Positions 50,787 to 59,823 of a stretch of 64,000 nt of DNA are shown here, piece by piece (within the stretch, counting starts at the first letter, position 1; every line of letters begins with the position of its first letter). Below the pieces are notes generated by a model. It did not search any database. It worked only from the letters and a program-made list of their open reading frames with translations, and had not been told where the DNA came from. Location: the NCBI GenBank assembly GCA_035458585.1, contig DATHZN010000044.1:7820-71819 (forward strand), written 5' to 3'. A program made the translations under genes and the position numbers. The stretch comes from Marinobacterium_E sp035458585 (GTDB taxonomy: Bacteria; Pseudomonadota; Gammaproteobacteria; Pseudomonadales; Balneatricaceae).

Positions 50787-53700
50787 TTAGAGCGACTCAG
50801 GCTCGTAGCCCAGGTTTGGTGCCAGCCAGCGCTCGGCTTCAGACATAGCCATACCTTTACGCTTGGCGTAGTCCTCTACCTGATCTTCACCGATTTTCGC
50901 TACGCCAAAGTACTTCGCTTGCGGGTGGCTAAAGTACCAGCCTGAGACAGCTGCGGTTGGCAACATGGCAAAGCTCTCGGTTAGCGTCATGCCGATGTTG
51001 TTCTCGACCTCCAACAGATCCCAGAGCAGACCTTTTTCAGTGTGGTCCGGGCAGGCTGGGTAACCTGGCGCAGGGCGTATGCCCTGATACTCCTCGCGAA
51101 TCAGTGCTTCGTTATCCAGACCTTCGTTAACACCGTAACCCCAGTGCTCACGGCGGACATCGGCATGCATCTTCTCTGCCAGCGCTTCAGCCAGTCGATC
51201 TGCCAGTGCCTTAACCATGATCGAGTTGTAGTCATCGTGGTCCTTCTCGTACTCCGCCACCAGTTCGTCTACACCTATCCCAGCTGTGACTGCGAATGCA
51301 CCGCAGTAGTCGGCTATGCCAGTCTCTTTGGGCGCAACATAATCGCTCAGACAGTGGTTGAACTTGCCCTCAATTTTCTGCGTCTGCTGGCGCAGGTGGT
51401 GCACTGTTGTCAGTACCTCAGTGCGCGACTCGTCGGTGTAGAGTTCGATATCATCACCCACAGAGTTGGCAGGAACCAGGCCGATTACGGCGCGAGCCTG
51501 AAGTCGTTTGTTGTCGACGATATCTTTAAGCATGGCTTTAGCGTCTATGTAGAGCTTGCGCGCCTGCTCACCGACTACCTCATCATCGAGGATCCGCGGG
51601 AAACGTCCTGCTAGCTCCCATGACTGGAAAAAGGGTGTCCAGTCGATGTACGCCAACAGGGAGTCTAGTGGAATATCATCAAAAACCTGCACACCGAGTC
51701 GATTCGGTATGGGCGCCTTGTATCCCTCCCAGTTAATCGGCTCTGCATTCGCGCGTGCCGCCTCAATCGCAACCCGGCGTTGTTCGCTCTGGCGTGCTTT
51801 ATGGCGTTGACGTACAGCTTCATACTCAGTGCGCGTCTCGGTTACAAAGGCCTCGTGCCGCTCTTTTGAGAGTAGGGCTGAGGCGACACCGACTGAACGA
51901 GAAGCGTTGGTCACGTGAACGACCAAGTTGTTCTGGTAGGCAGGCTCGATTTTAACGGCGGTGTGTGCTTTGGAAGTAGTCGCTCCGCCGATCATCAGCG
52001 GTATGGTAAATCCCTGGCGCTGCATCTCTTTCGCGACATGGACCATCTCATCCAGAGAGGGTGTAATCAGACCCGACAAACCAATAATGTCGGCGTTCTG
52101 CTCACGTGCCGTGCGCAGAATAGTCTCTGCTGGCACCATTACCCCGAGGTCAATAATCTCAAAGTTGTTACACTGCAAGACCACACCGACGATATTCTTA
52201 CCGATATCGTGCACGTCACCCTTTACCGTCGCCATAATAACCTTGCCGGCAGAACTGCTCTCATTGCCCTCTTTTTCCGCTTCAATAAATGGCATCAGGT
52301 AGGCAACCGCTTTCTTCATGACGCGCGCCGATTTGACGACCTGGGGCAAAAACATCTTACCCTCGCCAAACAGATCGCCCACGATACCCATGCCGGCCAT
52401 TAGTGGGCCTTCGATGACCTGTAGAGGACGATCAAACTGATGACGACACTCCTCTACATCTTCATCGATGTGATCCGCAATACCTTTAACCAGCGCATGC
52501 GACAGACGTTCGTTGACTGGCAGTTCACGCCAGGCAGCATCCTGCTTAGCCGTCTCTGCACTGCCGTCACCACGATACTTCTCAGCCAGCTCAAGCATAC
52601 GCTCGGTACCGTCGGGTCGGCGATTGAGGACGATATCCTCGACGTGTTCGCGCAACTCATCGGGCAGATCGTCATAGATGGCCAGCTGTCCGGCGTTGAC
52701 GATGCCCATATCCATCCCTTCGCGAATGGCATGGTAGAGAAAGACGCAGTGAATCGCTTCGCGCACTTTGTCGTTACCGCGGAACGAGAAGGAGACATTA
52801 GATACACCGCCTGACACCTTTGCGTGTGGCAGGTTTTTCTTGATCCAGCCGGTAGCGCGGATGAAGTCTACGGCGTAGTTGTCATGCTCCTCAATACCGG
52901 TTGCGATGGCAAAGATGTTAGGGTCGAAAATAATGTCTTCGGGTGGGAATCCCACTTTATCAACCAGCACACGGTAGGAGCGCTCGCAGATCTCAATCTT
53001 GCGCTCGTAAGTGTCCGCCTGCCCAGTCTCATCGAAAGCCATTACGACAACGGCCGCTCCGTAGCGGCGCAGAAGACGTGCTTGCTCAACAAACCTCTCT
53101 TCGCCCTCTTTGAGACTGATGGAGTTGACGATGCCCTTGCCCTGAATACGCTTGAGGCCCTCTTCAAGAATCTCCCATTTGGAGGAGTCGAGCATAATCG
53201 GTACACGGGAGATATCGGGCTCGGAGGCGATTAGGTTGAGGAAACGGATCATCGCCGCCTCAGCGTCGAGCATCCCCTCATCCATATTGATATCGATAAT
53301 CTGTGCACCACTCTCTACCTGCTGGCGAGCAACCTCAAGTGCGGTCTCGTAGTCCCCCTCTTTAATCAGGCGACGAAAACGTGCTGAGCCGGTGACGTTG
53401 GTGCGTTCACCTACGTTAACAAACAGTGTGTCGGCACCGATCGTGCAGGGTTCAAGTCCTGCAAGCCTTGCGGCCACACTGATCTCAGGTAACGCACGCG
53501 GTGGGTGTTTGATGATCCCTTCGCGGATCACGCGGATATGCTCGGGTGTGGTACCACAACAGCCACCGACGACGTTGACAAAACCCGACTCAACCCACTC
53601 AGCTATCTCATCGCGCATCTCCTGTGCAGTCTCATCATACTCGCCAAAAGCGTTGGGTAAGCCTGCATTGGGATGGACTGAAACATAGGTCTGAGAGATG

Positions 53701-54509
53701 CGCGACAGCTCTTCGACATACTGGCGCAGCTCTTTTGGTCCAAGCGCACAGTTAAGACCAATGGTGAGCGGGCGAGCGTGGCGTACAGAGTTCCAGAAGG
53801 CTTCCGTTGTCTGGCCAGACAGTGTGCGGCCAGATGCATCGGTTATCGTGCCCGAAATCATCAGCGGCAGGCGCAGGTTGTTATCGTCAAAATACTTTTC
53901 AACTGCAAAGATCGCTGCTTTCGCGTTGAGCGTGTCGAAGATCGTTTCGATCATCAGTATGTCAGAGCCGCCCTTCACCAAGCCATCAATCGCCTCGAGG
54001 TAGGAGTCGACCAACTGGTCGAAAGTGACGTTGCGGAAACCCGGGTCATTTACATCCGGGGAGATCGTTGCTGTACGGTTGGTTGGACCCAGCACTCCAG
54101 CGACAAAGCGGGGGCGGTCAGGTGTTTCGGCGCTTATCTGGTCACAGGCGCGGCGTGCAACGCGCGCAGCCTCCAGATTAATCTCGTGCGTCAACGCCTC
54201 CATTTCGTAATCGGCCATCGCGATGGAGGTGGCATTAAAGGAGTTGGTCTCAACAATATCAGCCCCGGCACGCAGGTACTCGAGGTGAATAGACTCGATA
54301 ATATGTGGCTGAGTCAGCACTAGGAGGTCGTTGTTTCCCTTCACATCGCATGGCCAATCAGCGAACCGCTCACCCCGGTAGTCTGCCTCTTCCAGCTTAT
54401 GGGCCTGAATCATGGTACCCATGGCACCGTCTAGCATCAGGATTCGTTCGTTTAGAAGCTGTTTCAGGCGATCGAAGGTTTCGCTTTCTTTGCGCACGCA
54501 GAACTCCAA
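50787..54509 (-). CDS. metH: Cobalamin-dependent methionine synthase
   Basis: A 1240-residue, four-module enzyme that methylates homocysteine from methyltetrahydrofolate through methylcobalamin. The homocysteine domain (about 20-335) has LDGAMGTMIQ and the zinc cysteines in LNCALGPKE and GGCCGTTPEHI. The pterin domain (about 365-640) has VNVGERTNVTGS. The B12 domain has the DxHxxG motif in KGDVHDIGKNIVG (near residue 770) and GLSGLITPSLDEM. The activation domain ends RPAPGYPACPDHTEK and AVSGWYFSHPQAKYF. The start is uncertain: TTG 54509 has no clear ribosome-binding site and GTG 54497 is possible. No cobalamin riboswitch was recognised upstream. Confidence 0.98.
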   Translation of the reverse strand: MEFCVRKESETFDRLKQLLNERILMLDGAMGTMIQAHKLEEADYRGERFADWPCDVKGNNDLLVLTQPHIIESIHLEYLRAGADIVETNSFNATSIAMADYEMEALTHEINLEAARVARRACDQISAETPDRPRFVAGVLGPTNRTATISPDVNDPGFRNVTFDQLVDSYLEAIDGLVKGGSDILMIETIFDTLNAKAAIFAVEKYFDDNNLRLPLMISGTITDASGRTLSGQTTEAFWNSVRHARPLTIGLNCALGPKELRQYVEELSRISQTYVSVHPNAGLPNAFGEYDETAQEMRDEIAEWVESGFVNVVGGCCGTTPEHIRVIREGIIKHPPRALPEISVAARLAGLEPCTIGADTLFVNVGERTNVTGSARFRRLIKEGDYETALEVARQQVESGAQIIDINMDEGMLDAEAAMIRFLNLIASEPDISRVPIMLDSSKWEILEEGLKRIQGKGIVNSISLKEGEERFVEQARLLRRYGAAVVVMAFDETGQADTYERKIEICERSYRVLVDKVGFPPEDIIFDPNIFAIATGIEEHDNYAVDFIRATGWIKKNLPHAKVSGGVSNVSFSFRGNDKVREAIHCVFLYHAIREGMDMGIVNAGQLAIYDDLPDELREHVEDIVLNRRPDGTERMLELAEKYRGDGSAETAKQDAAWRELPVNERLSHALVKGIADHIDEDVEECRHQFDRPLQVIEGPLMAGMGIVGDLFGEGKMFLPQVVKSARVMKKAVAYLMPFIEAEKEGNESSSAGKVIMATVKGDVHDIGKNIVGVVLQCNNFEIIDLGVMVPAETILRTAREQNADIIGLSGLITPSLDEMVHVAKEMQRQGFTIPLMIGGATTSKAHTAVKIEPAYQNNLVVHVTNASRSVGVASALLSKERHEAFVTETRTEYEAVRQRHKARQSEQRRVAIEAARANAEPINWEGYKAPIPNRLGVQVFDDIPLDSLLAYIDWTPFFQSWELAGRFPRILDDEVVGEQARKLYIDAKAMLKDIVDNKRLQARAVIGLVPANSVGDDIELYTDESRTEVLTTVHHLRQQTQKIEGKFNHCLSDYVAPKETGIADYCGAFAVTAGIGVDELVAEYEKDHDDYNSIMVKALADRLAEALAEKMHADVRREHWGYGVNEGLDNEALIREEYQGIRPAPGYPACPDHTEKGLLWDLLEVENNIGMTLTESFAMLPTAAVSGWYFSHPQAKYFGVAKIGEDQVEDYAKRKGMAMSEAERWLAPNLGYEPESL

Positions 54510-54680
54510 AGGGTGTCACCGTAAATTATAGGGTGCCTATACTAAACGAAACCCGCACCCAGTGGGCTGAGGGGTATTCAACTATTTGTGAAAACAACTC
54601 ATCTTTGACCTTACTTTTGTGCAAGTGCGTAATCGCTCGGGAAACTTTAAAATGCTCACCTCAATTAATCGGGGGCCAGA

Positions 54681-55115
54681 ATGTACCAGACGTTTCTCAA
54701 AGCAAAACTCCACCGTGTGACGGCAACGCATGCAGAGCTTCATTACGAAGGCTCCTGTGCTATTGATCAGGACCTGCTGGATGCATCAGGGATCAACGAG
54801 TACGAGATGATCCATATTTACAACATTAATAATGGTGAGCGCTTTACCACCTACGCTATTAGTGCGGAACGCGGTAGTGGTGTGATCTCTGTGAACGGTG
54901 CTGCTGCTCACCGCGCATCCAAAGGCGATCTGCTGATTATCGCAGCCTATGTTCAGCTTGATGAACAGGAGGCCCAAGTACATAAGCCAAAGCTCTGTTA
55001 CTTTGAACATGCACAGAGTGACTCTGGCGTGGAGTGCAGCGATTCCGAGCTCCGGGCGCGTAATCGGCTGACTTCAAGCCGGTCTGCGATACCTGTACAA
55101 AGTGCTGCACTCTAG
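54681..55115 (+). CDS. panD: Aspartate 1-decarboxylase
   Basis: A 144-residue pyruvoyl enzyme that makes beta-alanine from aspartate for pantothenate. The self-cleavage Gly-Ser is in HYEGSCAIDQDLLDASGI (Ser at about residue 25), and NGAAAHRASKGDLLIIAAY is the conserved late block. It is about 18 residues longer than the usual 126, with a polar Ser/Arg-rich tail of no clear function. It is not next to panB or panC and is divergent from metH. No terminator is obvious before prpE at 226 bp. Confidence 0.95.
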   Translation: MYQTFLKAKLHRVTATHAELHYEGSCAIDQDLLDASGINEYEMIHIYNINNGERFTTYAISAERGSGVISVNGAAAHRASKGDLLIIAAYVQLDEQEAQVHKPKLCYFEHAQSDSGVECSDSELRARNRLTSSRSAIPVQSAAL

Positions 55116-55341
55116 TGTAATTGTCGACAATCCTAGGGTGCCAAGATTATCTAAGACCTTTTGACTAGGTTTGTTATTTTATTGATATATATAGGTTTTT
55201 ATCCCTTTTCGTCTTAAGTCGTATCGGTTTAAGGCTCGCCATTGTATATGGTTAGCCACAGAAACTAATGGAAAGTGTCAACAATTACCCAGTTGACGCC
55301 AAAACCTAAGGCTTAAATAAGATCGGAAGGGATCTACACCT

Positions 55342-57234
55342 ATGTCATACCAGAGTGAATACCAAGCATCGATAGAGCAGCCCGAGACGTTCTGGGCTGG
55401 CAAAGCCGCAGATCTGCCATGGTACAAGCAGCCACAAACTATCCTCTCTAAAGATGAGAATGGGATTGATCGCTGGTTTGCCGATGGTGAAATGAACACC
55501 TGCTACATGGCAGTCGACTATCATGTGGAGCAGGGACGGGGCGAGCAGGCCGCGTTGCTCTACGACTCCCCGGTTACCGGCGTTAAACGCCGCGTTACCT
55601 ACGCTGAACTACAGGATCAGGTGGCGCGTTTTGCGGGTGTTTTACGTGCCAAAGGCGTTGAGAAGGGTGACCGTGTCGTGATCTACATGCCGATGATCCC
55701 TGAAGCGATTATTGCGATGCTGGCAACTGCTCGCCTAGGGGCCATTCACTCGGTAGTGTTCGGCGGATTCGCCCCTCATGAGTTGTCAGTTCGCATTGAC
55801 GATGCCGCTCCGAAGGTCATTGTAACCGCCTCATGTGGCATCGAAATTTCCAAGGTGCTGCCATATAAGCCTATGGTCGATGAGGGCATTAATCTGGCTA
55901 CCCACAAGCCCAATGCCGTTATTCTGTTCCAACGCGAAGAGGTAATTGCTGAGCTCAACAATCCCGGCGATTGTGACTGGGCCATTGAGATGGCCAAGGC
56001 TGAGCCGGTGTCTCCGGTGTGGGTGAAAGGGACTGATCCACTCTATATTCTCTATACCTCAGGGACCACGGGAAAACCCAAGGGGGTCGTGCGCGATAAT
56101 GGCGGACACGCCACCGCACTGAAATACTCAATGAGCGCCATCTACAACGTTAAAGCGGGCGATGTCTATTGGGCTGCATCCGATGTGGGTTGGGTCGTCG
56201 GGCACTCTTATATCGTTTACGGTCCCTTGCTAGCCGGTTGCAGTACCATCGTTTACGAAGGTAAACCGGTACGCACTCCCGACGCTGGTGCATTCTGGCG
56301 TGTTTGCGAGGAGTACAAAGTTAAGATCTTATTTGCAGCTCCCACCGCTTTTCGGGCGATCAAGAAAGAGGACCCCGATGCCTTGGAAGTGAACAAGTAC
56401 GACCTAACCAGCTTGCAGACGATTTTTATGGCGGGTGAGCGTTTGGATCCACCGACCTACGACTGGACTGTCGAGAAGAGTGCAAAACCTGTGATCGATC
56501 ACTGGTGGCAGACTGAGACTGGCTGGGCGATCTGCGGCAATTTCATGGGCATTGAGCCAATGCCGCCTAAGCCTGGGTCGGCCACGCTACCGAGCCCTGG
56601 CTTTAACGTACAAATTGTTGATGAGGCGGGTAATGAACTGCCTGCCGGACACCAGGGCTCTATTGCGATCAAATTGCCGCTCCCACCGAGCTGTTTACCC
56701 ACTGTCTGGGGAGATTTTGAGCGTTTTAAATCGGGCTACCTCAGTGATTTTGACGGGTTCTACACCTCGGGCGATGGCGGGTACAAAGATGAGGATGGTT
56801 ACGTGTTTGTCATGGGACGTACCGATGATGTGATCAACGTTGCTGGACATCGCTTATCCACGGGAGAGATGGAAGAGATTGTCGCAGCGCACCCGGCGGT
56901 AGCAGAGTGTGCGGTTATCGGTATCGCGGAGCAACTCAAAGGACAAGAACCCGTTGGTCTCGTTATTCTCAAGGATGGGGTAGATATCTCCGATGAGCAG
57001 CTTGCCTCTGAACTTGTCGCGAGCATACGCAAAGAGATTGGACCTATCGCCTGCTACAAACGAACGGCTGTGGTTAAACGTTTGCCCAAGACGCGCTCTG
57101 GGAAAATCTTGCGAAAACTGTTGCGCCAGATTGCTGATGGTCAGGCGTACAGCATTCCGTCAACTATCGATGACCCTGCGAGCTTGCCAGAAATTGAGGG
57201 CATCATGCGTGATCACGGCATGATCTCCTCCTAA
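55342..57234 (+). CDS. prpE: Propionyl-CoA synthetase (AMP-forming acyl-CoA ligase)
   Basis: A 630-residue acyl-CoA synthetase of the Acs/PrpE branch. Motifs are the P-loop YTSGTTGKPKGVVRDNGGHA, the WWQTETGW and YTSGDGGYKDEDG blocks, and the acetylation-site lysine in RLPKTRSGKILRKLLR. The QYQSEYQASIEQPETFWAGKA-type start, here YQSEYQASIEQPETFW, and VRDNGG after the P-loop fit PrpE rather than Acs. It activates propionate, and probably acetate less well. It is a single gene with a terminator, away from any prpBC genes in this window. Confidence 0.88.
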   Translation: MSYQSEYQASIEQPETFWAGKAADLPWYKQPQTILSKDENGIDRWFADGEMNTCYMAVDYHVEQGRGEQAALLYDSPVTGVKRRVTYAELQDQVARFAGVLRAKGVEKGDRVVIYMPMIPEAIIAMLATARLGAIHSVVFGGFAPHELSVRIDDAAPKVIVTASCGIEISKVLPYKPMVDEGINLATHKPNAVILFQREEVIAELNNPGDCDWAIEMAKAEPVSPVWVKGTDPLYILYTSGTTGKPKGVVRDNGGHATALKYSMSAIYNVKAGDVYWAASDVGWVVGHSYIVYGPLLAGCSTIVYEGKPVRTPDAGAFWRVCEEYKVKILFAAPTAFRAIKKEDPDALEVNKYDLTSLQTIFMAGERLDPPTYDWTVEKSAKPVIDHWWQTETGWAICGNFMGIEPMPPKPGSATLPSPGFNVQIVDEAGNELPAGHQGSIAIKLPLPPSCLPTVWGDFERFKSGYLSDFDGFYTSGDGGYKDEDGYVFVMGRTDDVINVAGHRLSTGEMEEIVAAHPAVAECAVIGIAEQLKGQEPVGLVILKDGVDISDEQLASELVASIRKEIGPIACYKRTAVVKRLPKTRSGKILRKLLRQIADGQAYSIPSTIDDPASLPEIEGIMRDHGMISS

Positions 57235-57303
57235 ACACCAATTTCTGATAGTGATTAGATTGACTTGAAGTAGCAGCGGGTTGATCCTCAAAGGTGTAGA
57301 TCA

Positions 57304-57324
57304 GGGCGCTTCGGCGCCCGTTTT
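57304..57324 (+). terminator. Terminator after prpE
   Basis: GGGCGC-TTCG-GCGCCC followed by GTTTT, about 70 bp after the prpE stop. A compact stem with a stable TTCG tetraloop. Confidence 0.82.
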
Positions 57325-57371
57325 AGCCTCTGGATAAGGCACCCCTGGGGTTGGTTTAAATTCTGAAATAT

Positions 57372-57392
57372 TTTTCACTGATGCGGTGAAAA
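57372..57392. promoter_or_regulatory. Inverted repeat upstream of the 77-residue gene
   Basis: TTTTCAC-N7-GTGAAAA, a perfect 7-bp inverted repeat, lies about 75-95 bp before the small gene at 57467. It is well placed for an operator. The arms resemble the GTGAAA/TTTCAC repeat in the ppsR-ppsA gap, but with reversed order. Confidence 0.35.
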
Positions 57393-57466
57393 TAGATCGT
57401 TTGAGGAGTAGAACTAAAGTCGAATATATTAGCGCCATCTTAATTTAAGCAAGGAGGGACGCCAAT

Positions 57467-57700
57467 ATGTCTCGCTACATTGATAAAGAAACGCTAATGG
57501 TTCTCCTGGATAGCAACCGCTTGAGTCAGGCGCAAAAGCTTGACCTGGTTCGTGCATACACCAAACAAGAGCGTCGTGCCAATACCGCCGAGGGTGCGAA
57601 GATTGTCGTGCGTGCATGGCGTCGAATTATCGATCAGGTGGTTAATCACCGAGCACTGCAGACCGTTTTTAGCTCACCGCTAATGCGTTCACAGCACTAA
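57467..57700 (+). CDS. Small helical protein of unknown function
   Basis: A 77-residue protein I do not recognise. It is rich in charged helices (DKETLMVLLDSNRLSQAQKL, then QERRANTAEGAKIVVRAWRRII shown in part as EGAKIVVRAWRRII), basic overall, and has no membrane segment or cysteine. The gene looks real: it has a very strong ribosome-binding site (AAGGAGG about 10 bp before the ATG), its own upstream inverted repeat, and its own terminator. Strong translation signals suggest an abundant small protein, perhaps a regulator or stress protein. Confidence 0.72.
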   Translation: MSRYIDKETLMVLLDSNRLSQAQKLDLVRAYTKQERRANTAEGAKIVVRAWRRIIDQVVNHRALQTVFSSPLMRSQH

Positions 57701-57721
57701 GCAACGATCAGCTTTGAATCG

Positions 57722-57747
57722 AAAAAGGGAGCCGCAGCTCCCTTTTT
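57722..57747. terminator. Bidirectional terminator between the small gene and the ABM gene
   Basis: AAAAAGGGAGC-CGCA-GCTCCCTTTTT: an 11-bp perfect stem flanked by A and T tracts, able to end transcription from both converging genes. Confidence 0.92.
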
Positions 57748-57777
57748 GCCGTCTACAGCGAGTAAAAGATTCGACGT

Positions 57778-58080
57778 TCAGGGCTCCTGAGAAGCACCTT
57801 GGTAGTGTCTCACGACCTCACAGATATCTACTCGATAGCCTTTGTAAAACTGGCTTTTGCCAAGCTCCTGTCCGCGAATGTGTAGCTCATCAGCTTTCCA
57901 GCGTTGGATGCTCGTTAGATCGGGCCAGTAGGATAGGGCAATCTCCTGATTATCCTGGGTGGTGCTAATAAACTCTGCGCAGCCGTAGTTGTCGATTGCG
58001 CGCTGACGCAACTCGGCAGCCAGATCGAAGTATTCCCGGTTTAAATCCGCGATTTCGGCGGTAAAAATGACGACGTACAT
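57778..58080 (-). CDS. ABM (antibiotic biosynthesis monooxygenase)-like domain protein
   Basis: A 100-residue dimeric alpha-beta barrel protein. The pattern fits the ABM fold: an N-terminal strand VVIFTAEIADL, a helix EYFDLAAELRQRAID, then EIALSYWPDLTSIQRWKAD, where the W-x-x-x-x-x-I-x-x-W signature is visible. Members include small cofactor-free oxygenases and many uncharacterised enzymes. No partner is obvious here. It has a convergent small gene on one side and gltA downstream on the same strand, separated by a terminator. Confidence 0.82.
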   Translation of the reverse strand: MYVVIFTAEIADLNREYFDLAAELRQRAIDNYGCAEFISTTQDNQEIALSYWPDLTSIQRWKADELHIRGQELGKSQFYKGYRVDICEVVRHYQGASQEP

Positions 58081-58167
58081 AGGTGTGTCCGCTTTACTCG
58101 TTGTTGCTAAATGCGGGCTAATTTTTAGGATAAAAAAGCGCCACAGCCCAGCTTATAGATGCAGAAA

Positions 58168-58192
58168 TGAAAATCCCCGCCGAGGCGGGGAT
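58168..58192 (-). terminator. Intrinsic terminator after gltA
   Basis: On the minus strand ATCCCCGC-CTCG-GCGGGGAT followed by TTTTCA. It lies just beyond the gltA stop at 58209. Confidence 0.85.
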
Positions 58193-58208
58193 CTTTCAAG
58201 CTGGTTGG

Positions 58209-59489
58209 TTAAGCGTCTGGATGGCTGCGCATCTTCTCGCCCGTGTAGAGCTGACGCGGGCGTCCGATCTTGTTCGGGCCAGAGTGGAACTCGCTCCAGT
58301 GAGAGATCCAGCCGATAGTGCGCGCAAGCGCAAATATCACAGTGAACATGGACGTTGGGATACCGATCGCTTTCAGAATAATGCCGGAGTAGAAGTCGAC
58401 ATTCGGATAGAGCTTACGCTCAACAAAGTAAGGGTCTTCCAGCGCAATACGCTCGAGCTCCTTAGCGATAGCCAGTTGCGGATCGTTCTCGATACCCAGC
58501 TCAGCCAGAACCTCATCACAGGTCTTCTTCATCACTTTGGCGCGGGGGTCAAAGTTTCGATAAACACGGTGACCGAAGCCCATCAAGCGGAAAGGATCGT
58601 TAGGGTCTTTTGCTTTCTGAATAAATTCAGGGATGTTAGAGACATCGCCAATCTCACTCAGCATGTGCAGAACTGCCTCATTTGCACCGCCGTGTGCAGG
58701 GCCCCAGAGCGCTGCAATACCGGCTGCGATACAAGCAAAGGGGTTGGCGCCCGAAGAACCAGCCAGTCGCACAGTTGAGGTTGACGCGTTCTGCTCGTGA
58801 TCAGCATGAAGGATGAAGATTTTGTCCATCGCTTTTGCAAGCGTCGGGCTCACTTTGTAGTCATCGCAAGGCGTGCCAAACATCATGCGTAGGAAGTTTT
58901 CTGCATAACCCAGATCATTCCGTGGGTACATGAATGGCTGACCGATTGAATATTTGAAACACATTGCCGCCAGCGTTGGCATCTTCGCAATTAGACGGTA
59001 GGCACAGACCTCGCGGTGGTGCGGGTCGTTGATATCGAGCGAGTCATGGTAGAACGCTGAAAGAGCACCCACCACACCACACATAATCGCCATTGGATGC
59101 GCGTCGCGGCGGAATCCGCGGAAGAACTGGCTAAGCTGCTCGTGCACCATTGTGTGGTGTGAAACGGTGTAAACAAACTTCTCTTTCTCTTCTGGAGTAG
59201 GGAGTTCGCCGTTGAGCAACAGGAAACAGACATCCATGTAGTCCGCATGATCTGCAAGCTGTTCAATTGGGTAGCCGCGGTGCAGCAAAATGCCTTTGCC
59301 ACCATCTATATAGGTGATCTTAGATTCACAAGAGGCTGTAGATACAAAGCCTGGGTCGTAGGTAAACAGACCCTCACCAGTGAGTGGGCGTACATCAATT
59401 ACATCTGGACCTTCAGTGCCGCTGTAGATCGGCAGCTCAATATCTTTATCTAGACCGTCGATATGCAAACGTGCAGTTTTTTCAGCCAT
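58209..59489 (-). CDS. gltA: Citrate synthase (type II, hexameric)
   Basis: A 426-residue citrate synthase that condenses acetyl-CoA and oxaloacetate. Conserved parts are DPGFVSTASCESKITYIDG, the active-site His in GPAHGGANEAVLHML (near residue 267), FGHRVYRNFDPRA with the second His, and the late Asp block NVDFYSGIILKAIGIP. The start at ATG 59489 (MAEKTARLHIDG) follows AGAGGAG; the open frame runs 33 codons further upstream but lacks support. It is divergent from sdhC across 453 bp, as in many gammaproteobacteria. Confidence 0.98.
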   Translation of the reverse strand: MAEKTARLHIDGLDKDIELPIYSGTEGPDVIDVRPLTGEGLFTYDPGFVSTASCESKITYIDGGKGILLHRGYPIEQLADHADYMDVCFLLLNGELPTPEEKEKFVYTVSHHTMVHEQLSQFFRGFRRDAHPMAIMCGVVGALSAFYHDSLDINDPHHREVCAYRLIAKMPTLAAMCFKYSIGQPFMYPRNDLGYAENFLRMMFGTPCDDYKVSPTLAKAMDKIFILHADHEQNASTSTVRLAGSSGANPFACIAAGIAALWGPAHGGANEAVLHMLSEIGDVSNIPEFIQKAKDPNDPFRLMGFGHRVYRNFDPRAKVMKKTCDEVLAELGIENDPQLAIAKELERIALEDPYFVERKLYPNVDFYSGIILKAIGIPTSMFTVIFALARTIGWISHWSEFHSGPNKIGRPRQLYTGEKMRSHPDA

Positions 59490-59749
59490 CTGTGGCTCCT
59501 CTTCACTTACTGTAGGTGCCCGGCGAGGTTTACCGAACACTGTTAAGCGCTGCGTGGGTATACGCTGCGCAAAAAAAGGCTCGTCCACTATAGAGAGGGT
59601 GAAGTTTTTGTCAATTCTACTTTTTGCGGTGCAGCAGACTCTCTATACCATTATGTAATGATCTTATTCCGGATTAATTTTAAACCTAAACCAAGGTCTA
59701 AAGGTCCGAAATTCGTATTAAACCATTGGCTAGGATCGGTCTCTTTTCA

Positions 59750-59777
59750 TTGTCATGACGAGACGAATTGATATAAT
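59750..59777 (+). promoter_or_regulatory. sdhC promoter
   Basis: TTGTCA (59750-59755), a 16-bp spacer and a perfect TATAAT (59772-59777). The predicted start is near 59784, giving a leader of about 160 nt before sdhC. This is the best sigma-70 match in the window. Confidence 0.75.
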
Positions 59778-59807
59778 GCTGAGCCGCGAAATTGCGCACT
59801 GCAAAAC

Positions 59808-59823
59808 GATATAAGCTTATATC
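59808..59823. promoter_or_regulatory. 16-bp palindrome GATATAAGCTTATATC in the sdh leader
   Basis: A perfect 16-bp palindrome centred about 30 bp downstream of the predicted sdhC transcription start. Its inner ten bases, ATAAGCTTAT, recur exactly at the pntA promoter. The position suits a roadblock-type repressor site. No known regulator motif was recognised. Confidence 0.5.

Noticed and set aside
51042..51614. Long plus-strand frames inside metH (also near 51915-52403 and 53778-54323)
   Set aside because: All are antisense to a complete, well-conserved metH and look like codon-bias shadows.
54510..54680. Cobalamin or SAM riboswitch upstream of metH
   Set aside because: I searched the 171-bp gap by eye for the B12 box and SAM riboswitch cores and found neither.
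58167..58778. A 203-codon plus-strand frame inside gltA
   Set aside because: Antisense to gltA, and it runs through the gltA terminator hairpin.
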